NCBI GenBank assembly: GCA_024403695.1
Contig: JAKSRI010000005.1
Span: 62,001-126,000, forward strand
From: Saccharofermentans sp.
GTDB taxonomy: Bacteria > Bacillota > Clostridia > Saccharofermentanales > Saccharofermentanaceae
Length of the DNA: 64,000 bases
Direction: 5' to 3'
Part shown: in pieces, positions 43,307 to 52,549 of the stretch
How the letters are laid out: each line of letters opens with the position of its first letter
Numbering within the stretch: position 1 is the first letter of the stretch
The notes under the pieces: generated by a model
What the model was told of the DNA's origin: nothing
The model's input: the letters and a program-made list of their open reading frames with translations, nothing else
Databases searched by the model: none
Program-made: the position numbers and the translations under genes

Positions 43307-43906
43307 ATGGATTTTGAAAGAGCAAGTTTGGTACCTACAGTAATTGAATCCAGCAGCAGAGGTGAGCGTGCATATGACATTTACTCACGTCTTCTTAAGG
43401 AGAGAATTGTTATTCTTTCTGAGGAAGTTAACCACGTGACAGCAAGCCTTATTACAGCACAGCTTTTGTTCCTTGAGGCTGAGGATCCAGATAAGGACAT
43501 TCAGTTCTATATCAACAGCCCAGGAGGATCTGTTACAGACGGTATGATGATTTATGACACAATGAAGCTTATTAAGCCAGATGTACAGACAATCTGTATG
43601 GGTATGGCAGCTTCTATGGGTTCTGTTCTTCTTGCAGCAGGTACAAAGGGTAAGAGATGCATCCTTCCTAACGCAGAAGTAATGATTCACCAGCCTCTTG
43701 GTGGTGCTCAGGGTCAGGCAACAGAGATCCTTATTGCAGCTGATCACATTAAGGCAACAAGAACAAAGCTTAATAAGATTCTTGCAGATGCTTGTGGCAA
43801 GCCACTTGAGCAGCTCGAGAAGGATACAGATCGTGACCACTGGCTCACAGCACAGGAAGCACTTGAGTATGGTCTCGTAGATAAGATTCTTGAGAGCAAG
43901 AAGTAA
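43307..43906 (+). CDS. clpP: ATP-dependent Clp protease proteolytic subunit
   Basis: 199 residues. Catalytic triad Ser103 (MGMAASMGS), His128 (VMIHQPLGG) and Asp177 (DTDRDHW). The N-terminal [27 protein letters not shown] is typical. ClpP forms a 14-mer barrel that degrades substrates delivered by ClpX/ClpC. It normally stands alone or beside tig/clpX. Here it lies between grpE and dnaK (28 and 31 bases), so HrcA should control it together with the chaperones. Confidence 0.96.
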   Translation: MDFERASLVPTVIESSSRGERAYDIYSRLLKERIVILSEEVNHVTASLITAQLLFLEAEDPDKDIQFYINSPGGSVTDGMMIYDTMKLIKPDVQTICMGMAASMGSVLLAAGTKGKRCILPNAEVMIHQPLGGAQGQATEILIAADHIKATRTKLNKILADACGKPLEQLEKDTDRDHWLTAQEALEYGLVDKILESKK

Positions 43907-43937
43907 TTAGAAGAAAAGAAAGTCGGAGGATATTAAA

Positions 43938-45794
43938 ATGGCAAAGGTAATTGGTATCGACCTCGGTACAACAAACTCATGTGTAGCAGTTATGGAGGGA
44001 TCTGAGACAGTAGTAATCCCTAATCCAGAAGGAGCTAGAACAACTCCATCTGTAGTAGCTTTTTCTAAGGACGGCGAGAGACTCGTTGGTCAGGTAGCTA
44101 AGCGTCAGGCTGTTACAAACCCAGATAGAACAATTCAGTCTATCAAGAGAGAGATGGGTACAAACTATAAGGTATCTATCGAAGATAAGAACTACACACC
44201 ACAGGAAATTTCTGCAATGATTCTTTCCAAGCTTAAGAGCGATGCAGAAGCTTATCTTGGTCAGACAGTAACACAGGCTGTTATCACAGTTCCTGCTTAC
44301 TTTACAGATGCACAGAGACAGGCTACAAAGGATGCTGGTAAGATTGCTGGTCTCGAGGTTCTTCGTATCGTAAACGAGCCTACAGCAGCTTCTCTTGCTT
44401 ATGGTCTTGATAAGGATGAGGACCAGAAGATTCTCGTATTCGACCTTGGTGGTGGTACATTCGATGTATCTATCCTTGAGATTGGTGACGGCGTATTTGA
44501 GGTTCTTGCTACAGCTGGTAACAACAGACTCGGTGGTGATGACTTCGATAATAAGATCGTTGATTTCCTCGTAGAGTCATTTAAGGCTCAGGAGGGTGTT
44601 GACCTTCGTAACGACAGAATGGCTATGCAGCGTTTGAGAGAGGCAGCTGAGAAGGCTAAGATTGAGCTTTCAGGTGTTACAACATCAAATATCAACCTCC
44701 CATACATCTATTCAGATCCTGCAACAGGCCCTAAGCACATGGATATTACTCTTACAAGAGCTAAGTTTGATGAGATTACAAGAGACCTCGTTCAGGCTAC
44801 AATGGATCCTGTAAAGAGAGCTATGTCAGACTCAGGCGTATCAGCTGGTGAGATTGACAAGATCCTCCTCGTTGGTGGTTCAACAAGAATTCCAGCAGTT
44901 CAGGATGCAGTTAAGAATTACTTCGGTAAGGAGCCATTTAAGGGCATTAACCCAGATGAGTGCGTAGCTATCGGTGCTGCTATCCAGGCTGCAGTTCTTA
45001 CAGGTGATGTTAAGGGATTGCTCCTCCTTGACGTTACACCACTTTCCCTCGGTATCGAGACAATGGGTGGCGTATTCACAAAGATGATCGAGCGTAACAC
45101 AACAATTCCTACAAAGAAGTCCATGGTATTCTCCACAGCTGCTGACGGACAGACACAGGTTGACGTACACGTACTCCAGGGTGAGCGTGAGATGGCTGCT
45201 TACAATAAGTCCCTCGGTAACTTCATCCTTGATGGTATCGCTCCAGCTCCACGTGGTGTACCACAGATCGAGGTAACATTCGATATTGATGCTAACGGTA
45301 TCGTTAACGTAAGTGCTCTTGATAAGGGAACAGGCCGTGAGCAGAAGATTACAATCACAGCTTCTTCTAACATGAGTGACGAGGATATCGAGAAGGCTGT
45401 TAAGGAAGCTGAGCTCCACGCTGCAGAGGATAAGGAGCGTAAGGAGAAGGTAGAGACTAAGAACCACGCTGAGTCTACTGTTTACCAGACAGAGAAGACA
45501 TTGGGCGAAATCGGTGACAAGCTCTCCGACGAGGATAAGGCTCCAATCAACGAGGCTCTCACAAAGCTTAAGGATGCAATCGCACAGGATAACACAGAGG
45601 CTATGAAGGCTGAGACAGAGAACGTTACACAGGCTTTCTACAAGGTTTCTGAGAAGCTCTATGCAGCTGCAGGCGGACAGGGACAGCCTAACCCAGAGGA
45701 TTTCGCTGGTTATGGTAACCCAGGTGCTGGCTTCGGTGGTCAGGATGCAGGTGCTGGTGATGATGGCTTTAAGAATGCAGGAGGAGATTTCTAA
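43938..45794 (+). CDS. dnaK: chaperone DnaK
   Basis: 618 residues. It begins [18 protein letters not shown]. Actin-fold motifs include [19 protein letters not shown], and the linker and substrate-binding domain include [11 protein letters not shown]. It ends in a Gly/Asp-rich flexible tail. It has the shorter Gram-positive ATPase domain. The gene is the third chaperone component of the operon; GGAGGAT just before ATG. Codon use is strongly biased, as expected for a highly expressed gene. Confidence 0.98.
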   Translation: MAKVIGIDLGTTNSCVAVMEGSETVVIPNPEGARTTPSVVAFSKDGERLVGQVAKRQAVTNPDRTIQSIKREMGTNYKVSIEDKNYTPQEISAMILSKLKSDAEAYLGQTVTQAVITVPAYFTDAQRQATKDAGKIAGLEVLRIVNEPTAASLAYGLDKDEDQKILVFDLGGGTFDVSILEIGDGVFEVLATAGNNRLGGDDFDNKIVDFLVESFKAQEGVDLRNDRMAMQRLREAAEKAKIELSGVTTSNINLPYIYSDPATGPKHMDITLTRAKFDEITRDLVQATMDPVKRAMSDSGVSAGEIDKILLVGGSTRIPAVQDAVKNYFGKEPFKGINPDECVAIGAAIQAAVLTGDVKGLLLLDVTPLSLGIETMGGVFTKMIERNTTIPTKKSMVFSTAADGQTQVDVHVLQGEREMAAYNKSLGNFILDGIAPAPRGVPQIEVTFDIDANGIVNVSALDKGTGREQKITITASSNMSDEDIEKAVKEAELHAAEDKERKEKVETKNHAESTVYQTEKTLGEIGDKLSDEDKAPINEALTKLKDAIAQDNTEAMKAETENVTQAFYKVSEKLYAAAGGQGQPNPEDFAGYGNPGAGFGGQDAGAGDDGFKNAGGDF

Positions 45795-45799
45795 TATCG

Positions 45800-45815
45800 C
45801 TGGATTTTAATCCAG
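45800..45815 (+). promoter_or_regulatory. intercistronic hairpin between dnaK and dnaJ
   Basis: CTGGATT (45800-45806) and AATCCAG (45809-45815) form a perfect short hairpin with no T-run. It could be an mRNA processing or stabilising element that lowers dnaJ relative to dnaK. Confidence 0.45.
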
Positions 45816-45836
45816 TCGAATTAGGAGGAAAATATT

Positions 45837-46976
45837 TTGGCTGATTCTAAAGACTTTTATGAGGTGCTTGGCGTAAACAAGAACGCCTCAGATGATGAAT
45901 TAAAAAAGGCATATCGTAAAATGGCAAAGAAGTATCATCCGGATCTTAATCCGGGTGATACAGTTGCTGAAGCTAAGTTTAAGGAAGTAAACGAGGCATA
46001 CGCTGTTCTTTCAGATGCTGACAAGCGTGCGAAATATGACCGATTTGGTTCTGCTGCCTTTGATGGTAGTGGAGGATTCGGCGGTGGCGGCGGATTCAGC
46101 GGCTTTGATGTTGACCTTGGAGATATCTTTAGCCAGTTCTTTGGCGGTGGCTTTGGAGGTGGCTCTTCAAGAAGAAGCACAGGTCCACAGAAGGGTGCTA
46201 ACCTGAAGTATGGAATGACGCTCGAGTTTATGGAGGCTGCCTTCGGTGTTGAGAAGGACATTACAGTTTCCAAGGAAGATAAGTGTGATGCTTGTAATGG
46301 TACAGGTGCACAGGCTGGTACTTCTCCAGAGACATGCCCTGGATGTAAGGGTTCCGGACGTATCCAGCAACAGCAGCAGACTCTCTTTGGTATGACAATG
46401 GTTAGTAAGGATTGTCCTACATGTCGCGGACGTGGTACAGTAATCCGCACTCCATGTGGTAGTTGCCGAGGTACAGGACGTATTCTTCGTAAGAAACAGA
46501 TCCACGTTAAGGTTCCTGCTGGTGTAGATACAGGTGATATGTATCCTATTCGTGGTGAAGGAGAGCCAGGTAAGAATGGTGGCGGATATGGAGATCTCTA
46601 TATTCAGTTCAAGGTTAAGCCACACGACGTGTTTAAACGTGAAGGACGTAATACATATTGTGAAGTGCCTATCACTATGACACAGGCTGCACTCGGTGCC
46701 ACAATCGATTTGCCAACTATTGATGGTCCTGTTTCCTTTGTTATTAAGGAAGGTACACAGCCTGGTGATACACATATCATGCGTGGTAAGGGTATCCCTG
46801 ACAAGAATGGTTCATCAATGCGTGGTGATCACACATGTAAGTTCATCGTAGAGATTCCGACTATGATGAATGAGTCACAGAAGAATAAGCTTCGTGATTT
46901 TGAAGGCCTTCTTACTGATAAAAACTATAGTAAGAAGAGCGGATTCTTCCAGAAAGTTAAGAATTTCTTCAAATAA
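45837..46976 (+). CDS. dnaJ: chaperone DnaJ
   Basis: 379 residues. The J domain has HPD at 34-36. A Gly/Phe-rich region (about 73-115) follows. Four zinc repeats are [24 protein letters not shown] and CGSCRGTG, then the C-terminal substrate domains. It stimulates DnaK ATPase. The start is TTG 45837, set by AGGAGG at 45823-45828; a TTG start may keep the level low. Last gene of the heat-shock operon. Confidence 0.97.
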   Translation: MADSKDFYEVLGVNKNASDDELKKAYRKMAKKYHPDLNPGDTVAEAKFKEVNEAYAVLSDADKRAKYDRFGSAAFDGSGGFGGGGGFSGFDVDLGDIFSQFFGGGFGGGSSRRSTGPQKGANLKYGMTLEFMEAAFGVEKDITVSKEDKCDACNGTGAQAGTSPETCPGCKGSGRIQQQQQTLFGMTMVSKDCPTCRGRGTVIRTPCGSCRGTGRILRKKQIHVKVPAGVDTGDMYPIRGEGEPGKNGGGYGDLYIQFKVKPHDVFKREGRNTYCEVPITMTQAALGATIDLPTIDGPVSFVIKEGTQPGDTHIMRGKGIPDKNGSSMRGDHTCKFIVEIPTMMNESQKNKLRDFEGLLTDKNYSKKSGFFQKVKNFFK

Positions 46977-46984
46977 ATAATTTC

Positions 46985-47018
46985 AGCCTCTTTGTTCAGA
47001 TGAGCAGAGAGGCTTTTT
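46985..47018 (+). terminator. terminator of the hrcA-dnaJ operon
   Basis: AGCCTCT (46985-46991) pairs with AGAGGCT (47008-47014), followed by five T. Confidence 0.85.
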
Positions 47019-47033
47019 ATTGTGATTTTAAGT

Positions 47034-47066
47034 AAGAAAAAAGGCCATCTCCAATGAGACAGCCTT
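47034..47066 (-). terminator. terminator of tRNA-Trp
   Basis: On the minus strand an AAGGC...TCTC stem (47066-47055 with 47052-47041) is followed by a U-rich tract (complement of 47034-47040). Confidence 0.75.
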
Positions 47067-47072
47067 CTTAAT

Positions 47073-47147
47073 TGGCAGGGAAGACACGATTCGAACATGC
47101 AACCAGCGGTTTTGGAGACCGCTGCTCTACCATTGAGCCACTTCCCT
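47073..47147 (-). tRNA. trnW: tRNA-Trp (anticodon CCA)
   Basis: Read on the minus strand, the acceptor stem AGGGAAG/CTTCCCT pairs perfectly. D-arm GCTC/GAGC, anticodon stem GCGGT/ACCGC with loop CTCCAAA (anticodon CCA), and T-loop TTCGAAT are all present. Discriminator is G73 and the 3' CCA is encoded (47073-47075). Single tRNA gene with its own promoter and terminator. Its aminoacylation state is the likely input for the Trp T-box at 58.6 kb. Confidence 0.96.
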
Positions 47148-47164
47148 GTGACAACATGCATAAG

Positions 47165-47206
47165 TTTATAGGAGTGTTTGCAACCTGTCAAGTAGAATGT
47201 TATTAT
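47165..47206. promoter_or_regulatory. overlapping divergent promoters of tRNA-Trp and proC
   Basis: Minus strand: TTGACA at 47191-47186 and TATAAA at 47170-47165 (spacer 15) drive tRNA-Trp. Plus strand: TTGCAA at 47178-47183, 17 bases, TATTAT at 47201-47206 drives proC. The tRNA -35 lies in the proC spacer, so the two promoters cannot be occupied together. Confidence 0.65.
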
Positions 47207-47254
47207 GAACTCGTTTTTTATATTAATATAAATAGCTCAGAAGAGGTGATATAT

Positions 47255-48058
47255 ATGAAATTAGCAGTAATTGGAACAGGTAATATGGGTAAGGCGTTAA
47301 TTAATGGCTTTATTGCTGGTAACGTTCTTAAGCCAGAGGAGATTACAGTTTTTGATTTGAATACAAGCGCATGTAACGCACTTAAGGATAGCCTTGGCGT
47401 TAATGTAGCACCTAATGGTAATGAGGCAGTTAAGGATAGTGATTACGTGCTCATGGCAGTTAAGCCTCAGCATTTCGACGCTGCCCTTGATGGTATTAAG
47501 GATAGCTTTGCTGATAAGACAATCGTTCTTTCTATCGCAGCTGCTGTAACAACTACAAGAATCGCAGGCATTATCGGTAACACAAGAAAGTTCGTTAGAA
47601 TTATGCCTAACACACCAGCTCAGGTTGGTGCAGGTGTGAGTGCTGTTTGCCCTGTTGGACTTAATGATGAGGAGACAGAGTTCGTTAAGAAGCTCCTCGG
47701 TACATGTGGTGAGGTTATTCTTTGTGATGAGAAGACACTGGACAGCATTGGATGCGTATCCGGTACAGGTCCTGCATACGTAATGCTTTTCATCGAGGCT
47801 ATGGCGGATGCTGCAGTAGCACTTGGAATTAAGAGAGATGATGCTCTTAAGATTGCAGCTGCTACAGTAATGGGTTCAGGTAAGCTTTGCCTCGAGACAA
47901 ACACTCACCCAGCAGTACTTAAGGATCAGGTTTGCTCTCCTGGAGGAACAACAATTGCTGGTGTTATGGCACTTGAGGAGAATGGTCTCCGCAATGCAGT
48001 TATTAAGTCTGTAATTGCAGCAAGTGACAAAACAAAGGAAATGGCAACAGGAAAGTAA
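47255..48058 (+). CDS. proC: pyrroline-5-carboxylate reductase
   Basis: 267 residues from ATG 47255 (GAGGTGA at 47242-47248). A longer open frame reaching back to 47072 covers the tRNA gene and is rejected. The dinucleotide loop [18 protein letters not shown] begins the protein, and [21 protein letters not shown] and [14 protein letters not shown] blocks follow. The C-terminus has [13 protein letters not shown]. It makes proline from P5C. Confidence 0.95.
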   Translation: MKLAVIGTGNMGKALINGFIAGNVLKPEEITVFDLNTSACNALKDSLGVNVAPNGNEAVKDSDYVLMAVKPQHFDAALDGIKDSFADKTIVLSIAAAVTTTRIAGIIGNTRKFVRIMPNTPAQVGAGVSAVCPVGLNDEETEFVKKLLGTCGEVILCDEKTLDSIGCVSGTGPAYVMLFIEAMADAAVALGIKRDDALKIAAATVMGSGKLCLETNTHPAVLKDQVCSPGGTTIAGVMALEENGLRNAVIKSVIAASDKTKEMATGK

Positions 48059-48065
48059 TATTTCT

Positions 48066-48518
48066 ATGTCAGAATTGAAATTAACAAAGGTTACAATATA
48101 TACAGACGGAGCATGCTCAGGTAATCCTGGACCAGGTGGCTGGGGAGCAATTCTTCAGGCTTCAGGTGCAGAAAAGGAGATGTCCGGAGGGGAAGCCCTT
48201 ACCACAAATAACCGCATGGAACTTATGGCGGTTATCAGTAGTTTGGAGGCTCTTACGCGTCCTTGTGCGGTTGAGCTTTATTCAGACAGTGCCTATGTGG
48301 TAAATGCCTTTAATCAGAACTGGATTGGGGGCTGGCAGCGAAATGGCTGGAAAAACAGTGCTAAGGCTGAAGTGGCAAATGTAGACCTTTGGAAGAGACT
48401 TCTAATACAAACTGAGAAGCATCAGGTTAAGTTTATAAAAGTTAAAGGTCATGCTGATAATGAATTTAACAACCGATGCGACAGATTGGCGGTAGCAGCA
48501 GCGTCTAAGTTTAAATAA
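48066..48518 (+). CDS. rnhA: ribonuclease HI
   Basis: 150 residues from ATG 48066, 7 bases after proC, with AGGAAAG overlapping the proC end. The acidic active site is spread over [26 protein letters not shown] and [11 protein letters not shown], with [16 protein letters not shown] at the end. It removes RNA from RNA-DNA hybrids. Complete basic-protrusion region ([13 protein letters not shown]) is present. Confidence 0.95.
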   Translation: MSELKLTKVTIYTDGACSGNPGPGGWGAILQASGAEKEMSGGEALTTNNRMELMAVISSLEALTRPCAVELYSDSAYVVNAFNQNWIGGWQRNGWKNSAKAEVANVDLWKRLLIQTEKHQVKFIKVKGHADNEFNNRCDRLAVAAASKFK

Positions 48519-48537
48519 AACGGGGAAGACGCCTTAC

Positions 48538-49089
48538 ATGGAAGACAAGTATAAAGACTTATATGAAGAAACTCTGGACAGTGAACTTAAGTTTCACGGC
48601 AGAGTTTTTGACACTATTGTAAAGACTGTTAAGTTAGCAGACGGCAGTACTTCAACAAGAGAAATTGTTAAGCACAACGGAGGAGCGTGTATTCTCCCTG
48701 TTGATGATGAATTGAACTGCTATATGGTAAGACAGTTCAGAAGTCCATTTGAAGAGATTATGTTGGAAGTTCCTGCGGGAAAAATCGAGCCAGGTGAAGA
48801 TCCTAAGTTATGTGCTATTAGAGAACTTCATGAGGAGACAGGTTTTGAAGCAGGCGAGATTATCGACTTTGGAGTAAGCATTTGTTCTCCAGGCTATGAT
48901 TCAGAGAAGATTTATCTTTATGGTGCCCGCGACTTGAAGTTCATTGGTGAGAAGCTCGACGAGGGTGAATTCCTGCACTGTGAGAAGATTCCGCTTAAGA
49001 CTTTGCTTCAGATGGCAGATAATGGAGAGATTAGAGATAGTAAGACACTTATTTGTATTTACAAGATGGTAAGGAGATTAGGACTTTGA
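48538..49089 (+). CDS. NUDIX hydrolase, ADP-ribose pyrophosphatase-like
   Basis: 183 residues. A complete NUDIX box spans 81-103 (GX5EX7REUXEEXGU, with REL-HEETGF). The N-terminal ILPVDDELNCYMVRQFRSP and EVPAGKIEPGE segments resemble ADP-ribose pyrophosphatase NudF. It would hydrolyse ADP-ribose to AMP and ribose 5-phosphate. Substrate is inferred from similarity only. It overlaps ftsK by 4 bases. Confidence 0.88.
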   Translation: MEDKYKDLYEETLDSELKFHGRVFDTIVKTVKLADGSTSTREIVKHNGGACILPVDDELNCYMVRQFRSPFEEIMLEVPAGKIEPGEDPKLCAIRELHEETGFEAGEIIDFGVSICSPGYDSEKIYLYGARDLKFIGEKLDEGEFLHCEKIPLKTLLQMADNGEIRDSKTLICIYKMVRRLGL

Positions 49090-52061
49090 ACGAGAATGAC
49101 AGCAGAAATGAAGTAGCAGGAATTATCCTGTTTTTCTGCGCAATTGCGTTGATGCTTATATTTTATCTTCTCTCAGAAGATATTTTCCTTGTAAAGGTTA
49201 TCCATAACCTTGCTTTTGGCATGGTTGGAAAGACTGCAGCTTTCTTGATTCCTGTCAGCATGCTTTATGCGGCTGTTGACTATTTTCTTGAGAAGCGTAA
49301 GGGAGTATCTAATATTCGAGTAAGATCTGTAGTTCTTCTTGTTATCTTGCTTTCAGCTTTGCTGGCTGTATCCACAATGGATTTTACATATTTTAGAAGT
49401 CTTTGCGTAACATCTAAGGAGAAGTACAGTGCGTTTAAGGCGATTAAACTTCTGTGGACATCTGGTATTAATTCCAATGAGATTTCTCCAATGAGTAACG
49501 GAAAGACAATTCTTTCTGGTGGAATGCTCGGTGGTGGAATTGCTGTAGCTCTTGCTAGAGTAATGGGTAAGGTCATCTCCATTATGTTCCTTGTTCTCCT
49601 TTTGCTCTCACAGCTTATTGTTATGTTCAAGATTTCTATTAAGAAAACTGCCAAGAGAGCTGTTAGCAAAGTTAATCAGGTATATCGTCAGCAGAGACCA
49701 CAAAGACCAGTACAGAGACCTGTTCAGCCAAGACCAGTTCAGACTCCTGTCCAGAGTGCACCTGTTGTTCCTGCTAATACCGCAAATGATTCAAGATTTG
49801 TAGCAAATGCTTCCACTGCTTATGGTCGCGAGATTTTAAGTGGTGTGGCTACTGTTTCTGATCCTCTTAACAGAAGGGGCGCATTTGATGTTGACCCTAA
49901 GACTGGTTTCGCACAGGTGCCTGGTGGTAATAATGCTTCTGAGAATGAGGAGCAGATTACTTATGTTGATAACACATTCTCCACAGAGGGTGCATATGAG
50001 GCTCCTGTGGCAGACTTCAGCTATACAGCGAACCCTAAGAATCCACGCCTTCGTTCCCATAAGGATGAGAAGGTACCAACTTTCCTTGAGAAGGAGAAGA
50101 GACAGGATTTCTATGACCTTGATGGCGCTGTCTATAGTAACGGCGAGACTGATGAGAATGCTTACTCTGATGAGTATGCTGAAGAATCATATGACGATGA
50201 GCCAATTGAGCTTGTTGACGACGACGAGATTGTTGATGATGATCCTTACTGCTTCGAGCCAGTAGAGGAAGTAATGCCTGTTAGAAGTGTTCGTCAGCCA
50301 CGTATCGGTGGTAATGTGCCAGTTAATCCTATGAATACGGTAGCACCTGTTGCTGCACCAGAAGAAATTCCTTCTGAGCCAGTTACAGAAATCCGTCCTC
50401 AGACAGTTGATAATTCTAATCACATCGCAATTAATGCTGGTGAAGACGTTAATAACGGATATTCCAGAACTGAGGGAAGAGTAATCGAGTCCAATGCGGC
50501 TCCTGATCCAGAACCTTCCTTCGAATCAAGTGTGTCTGCTCCTGTGGAGCCACAGCCTGCAGGTAAGATAATCAGCAAGAGAATGAAGCCTTATGTTAAG
50601 CCTTCTACAAGACTTCTTGCTCCTGATACTGCGCCTAAACGCAATGCTAACAACGATGTAGAGCTTAAGGCGAAAGCAACAAAGCTCGAGGAGACTATCA
50701 GAAGCTTTGGGATCGAGACAAAGGTAACACAGATTACCCATGGTCCTGCTATTACAAGATTCGAGCTCGAACTTATGAAAGCAGGAATTAAGGTATCCCG
50801 TATCATCTCACTCCAGGATGATATTGCTCTTGCTATGGCTGCATATTCTGTAAGAATTGAAGCGCCTATTCCTGGTACAAACCGTATCGGAATTGAGCTT
50901 CCTAATGAGAAGACTTCAGCGGTTCAGCTCAGAGGCCTTATCGAGTCACCTGAGTTCCGTGCAGCTCCTCCTCTTACTGTTCCTCTCGGAAGAGATATCC
51001 CAGGCAGACCTATTATGTGTAACCTCGCGAAGATGCCACATCTTCTTATCGCTGGTTCTACAGGTTCAGGTAAGTCTGTTTGTATTAATACAATTCTTAC
51101 AAGTATTCTTTTCAACTCATCCTATGATGATGTTCGAATGATTCTTGTTGACCCTAAGGTAGTTGAGCTTAGCATTTATAATGAGATTCCACATCTTATT
51201 ATGCCGGTTGTAACTGATCCTAAGAAGGCAGCTGGTGCTCTTAAGTGGGCTGTAGTAGAGATGGAGAGACGTTATAAGTGTTTTGCAGAGAGTAAGGTTA
51301 GAGATCTTGCAGGTTATAACGAATATCTTAAGAGTGTTGGTGAGAAGCCACTTCCACTTATCCTTATCGTTATCGATGAGCTTGCAGATCTTATGACGGT
51401 TGCTGCCAAGGAAGTAGAGGAAAGCATCAGCCGACTTGCTGCTATGGCCCGTGCTGCTGGTCTTCACATGATTATTGCTACACAGCGTCCATCTGTAGAC
51501 GTTATTACTGGTGTAATTAAGGCTAACGTTCCATCTAGAATTGCTTTCGCAGTTTCATCTGGTGTGGACAGCCGTACAATTCTTGATTCTGTTGGAGCTG
51601 AGAAGCTTCTCGGTAAGGGTGATATGCTCTATGCTCCACTTTCTGCTCCTAAGCCAATCAGAGGTCAGGGTGCATTCCTTTCAGATAAGGAAGTTGAGAG
51701 TGTTGTTAATACACTTAAGGAGCGCTTTGGAGCTTACTATGACGAAGATATTATGAAAGCAGTTGAACTTGCTGCTAACGGTGGAAACGGTGCTGGTGGC
51801 GGTAGCGGAGCTTCTGATTCCGGTGACGGTTCCGATGAGGATGATCTCCTCGAGAAGGCAGTAGAGACTGTTATTGATGCAGGAAATGCGTCAGTATCTA
51901 TTTTGCAGAGACGTCTCGGAATTGGTTATCCACGTGCTGCCAGACTTATTGATGTGCTTGAGCAGAAGCGCTTTATCGGACCTTTTGAGGGAAGTAAGCC
52001 ACGTAAGGTTCTTATCACAAGAACAGACTGGCTCGAAATCAAGGCAAGAGGTGACAAATAA
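49086..52061 (+). CDS. ftsK: FtsK/SpoIIIE DNA translocase
   Basis: 991 residues from TTG 49086, preceded by AAGGAG at 49071-49076 and overlapping the NUDIX stop. About four membrane helices lie at residues 10-185. A long linker rich in Pro/Gln/Val and Asp/Glu (about 200-520) follows. The alpha-beta motor has Walker A GSTGSGKS near 657-664 and LILIVIDELADLM as Walker B. The gamma winged helix is at the C-terminus (ILQRRLGIGYPRAARLID). It pumps chromosome DNA through the septum. Confidence 0.95.
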   Translation: MNENDSRNEVAGIILFFCAIALMLIFYLLSEDIFLVKVIHNLAFGMVGKTAAFLIPVSMLYAAVDYFLEKRKGVSNIRVRSVVLLVILLSALLAVSTMDFTYFRSLCVTSKEKYSAFKAIKLLWTSGINSNEISPMSNGKTILSGGMLGGGIAVALARVMGKVISIMFLVLLLLSQLIVMFKISIKKTAKRAVSKVNQVYRQQRPQRPVQRPVQPRPVQTPVQSAPVVPANTANDSRFVANASTAYGREILSGVATVSDPLNRRGAFDVDPKTGFAQVPGGNNASENEEQITYVDNTFSTEGAYEAPVADFSYTANPKNPRLRSHKDEKVPTFLEKEKRQDFYDLDGAVYSNGETDENAYSDEYAEESYDDEPIELVDDDEIVDDDPYCFEPVEEVMPVRSVRQPRIGGNVPVNPMNTVAPVAAPEEIPSEPVTEIRPQTVDNSNHIAINAGEDVNNGYSRTEGRVIESNAAPDPEPSFESSVSAPVEPQPAGKIISKRMKPYVKPSTRLLAPDTAPKRNANNDVELKAKATKLEETIRSFGIETKVTQITHGPAITRFELELMKAGIKVSRIISLQDDIALAMAAYSVRIEAPIPGTNRIGIELPNEKTSAVQLRGLIESPEFRAAPPLTVPLGRDIPGRPIMCNLAKMPHLLIAGSTGSGKSVCINTILTSILFNSSYDDVRMILVDPKVVELSIYNEIPHLIMPVVTDPKKAAGALKWAVVEMERRYKCFAESKVRDLAGYNEYLKSVGEKPLPLILIVIDELADLMTVAAKEVEESISRLAAMARAAGLHMIIATQRPSVDVITGVIKANVPSRIAFAVSSGVDSRTILDSVGAEKLLGKGDMLYAPLSAPKPIRGQGAFLSDKEVESVVNTLKERFGAYYDEDIMKAVELAANGGNGAGGGSGASDSGDGSDEDDLLEKAVETVIDAGNASVSILQRRLGIGYPRAARLIDVLEQKRFIGPFEGSKPRKVLITRTDWLEIKARGDK

Positions 52062-52549
52062 TGAGTGTCATTCTCGAGAAACTATCCCAGGAGGCGGTGT
52101 CTTTGCTTAAGGCAAAAGGTGCGTTCTGCACTTTCGCCGAGAGCCTCACAGGGGGGCTTATCGCGTCCACTTTAGTAAACACCTCAGGTGCTTCAGAAGT
52201 GTTCCAGGGAAGTCTTGTTACTTACTGCGACAAGGTAAAGCACGAGAAACTTGGTGTCGAAACTAAGGTGCTCGAGGAAAAGTCAGCAGTGTCTTATGAG
52301 TGCGCAATGCAGATGGCTCAGGGCGCACTTCAATCTATGTGTGCTAACGTGGCCATTAGTGCTACAGGTTATGCAGGCCCTGGTGGCGGAACCGAAAGTG
52401 ATCCTGCGGGAACATTCTATCTGGGATATGCAGATAAAAATGGTAATTCTTCCATGCGATATCACTTTGATGGAAGTCGCAGTGAAGTAAGAGATTATGC
52501 TGTTCAGAAGGCACTGGAACTTTTGATAGAGAGGGTTAATCTTCTATGA
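52061..52549 (+). CDS. pncC: nicotinamide-nucleotide amidase (CinA C-terminal domain)
   Basis: 162 residues containing only the CinA C-terminal domain: CTFAESLTGGLIASTLVNTSGASEVFQGS and AISATGYAGPGGGTES (in shorter blocks) are its hallmark. It deamidates NMN to nicotinate mononucleotide in the NAD salvage cycle. The N-terminal MoCF domain of full CinA is absent. The ATG shares a base with the ftsK stop, and the gene overlaps murJ by 4. In other Firmicutes cinA lies near recA, as here. Confidence 0.92.
   Translation: MSVILEKLSQEAVSLLKAKGAFCTFAESLTGGLIASTLVNTSGASEVFQGSLVTYCDKVKHEKLGVETKVLEEKSAVSYECAMQMAQGALQSMCANVAISATGYAGPGGGTESDPAGTFYLGYADKNGNSSMRYHFDGSRSEVRDYAVQKALELLIERVNLL

Noticed and set aside
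47072..47254. N-terminal extension of ProC
   Set aside because: It would translate across the tRNA-Trp gene on the opposite strand; ATG 47255 has a good ribosome-binding site and begins with the conserved dinucleotide loop.
49053..49085. Upstream extension of FtsK
   Set aside because: It lies wholly inside the NUDIX gene; AAGGAG points to TTG 49086.
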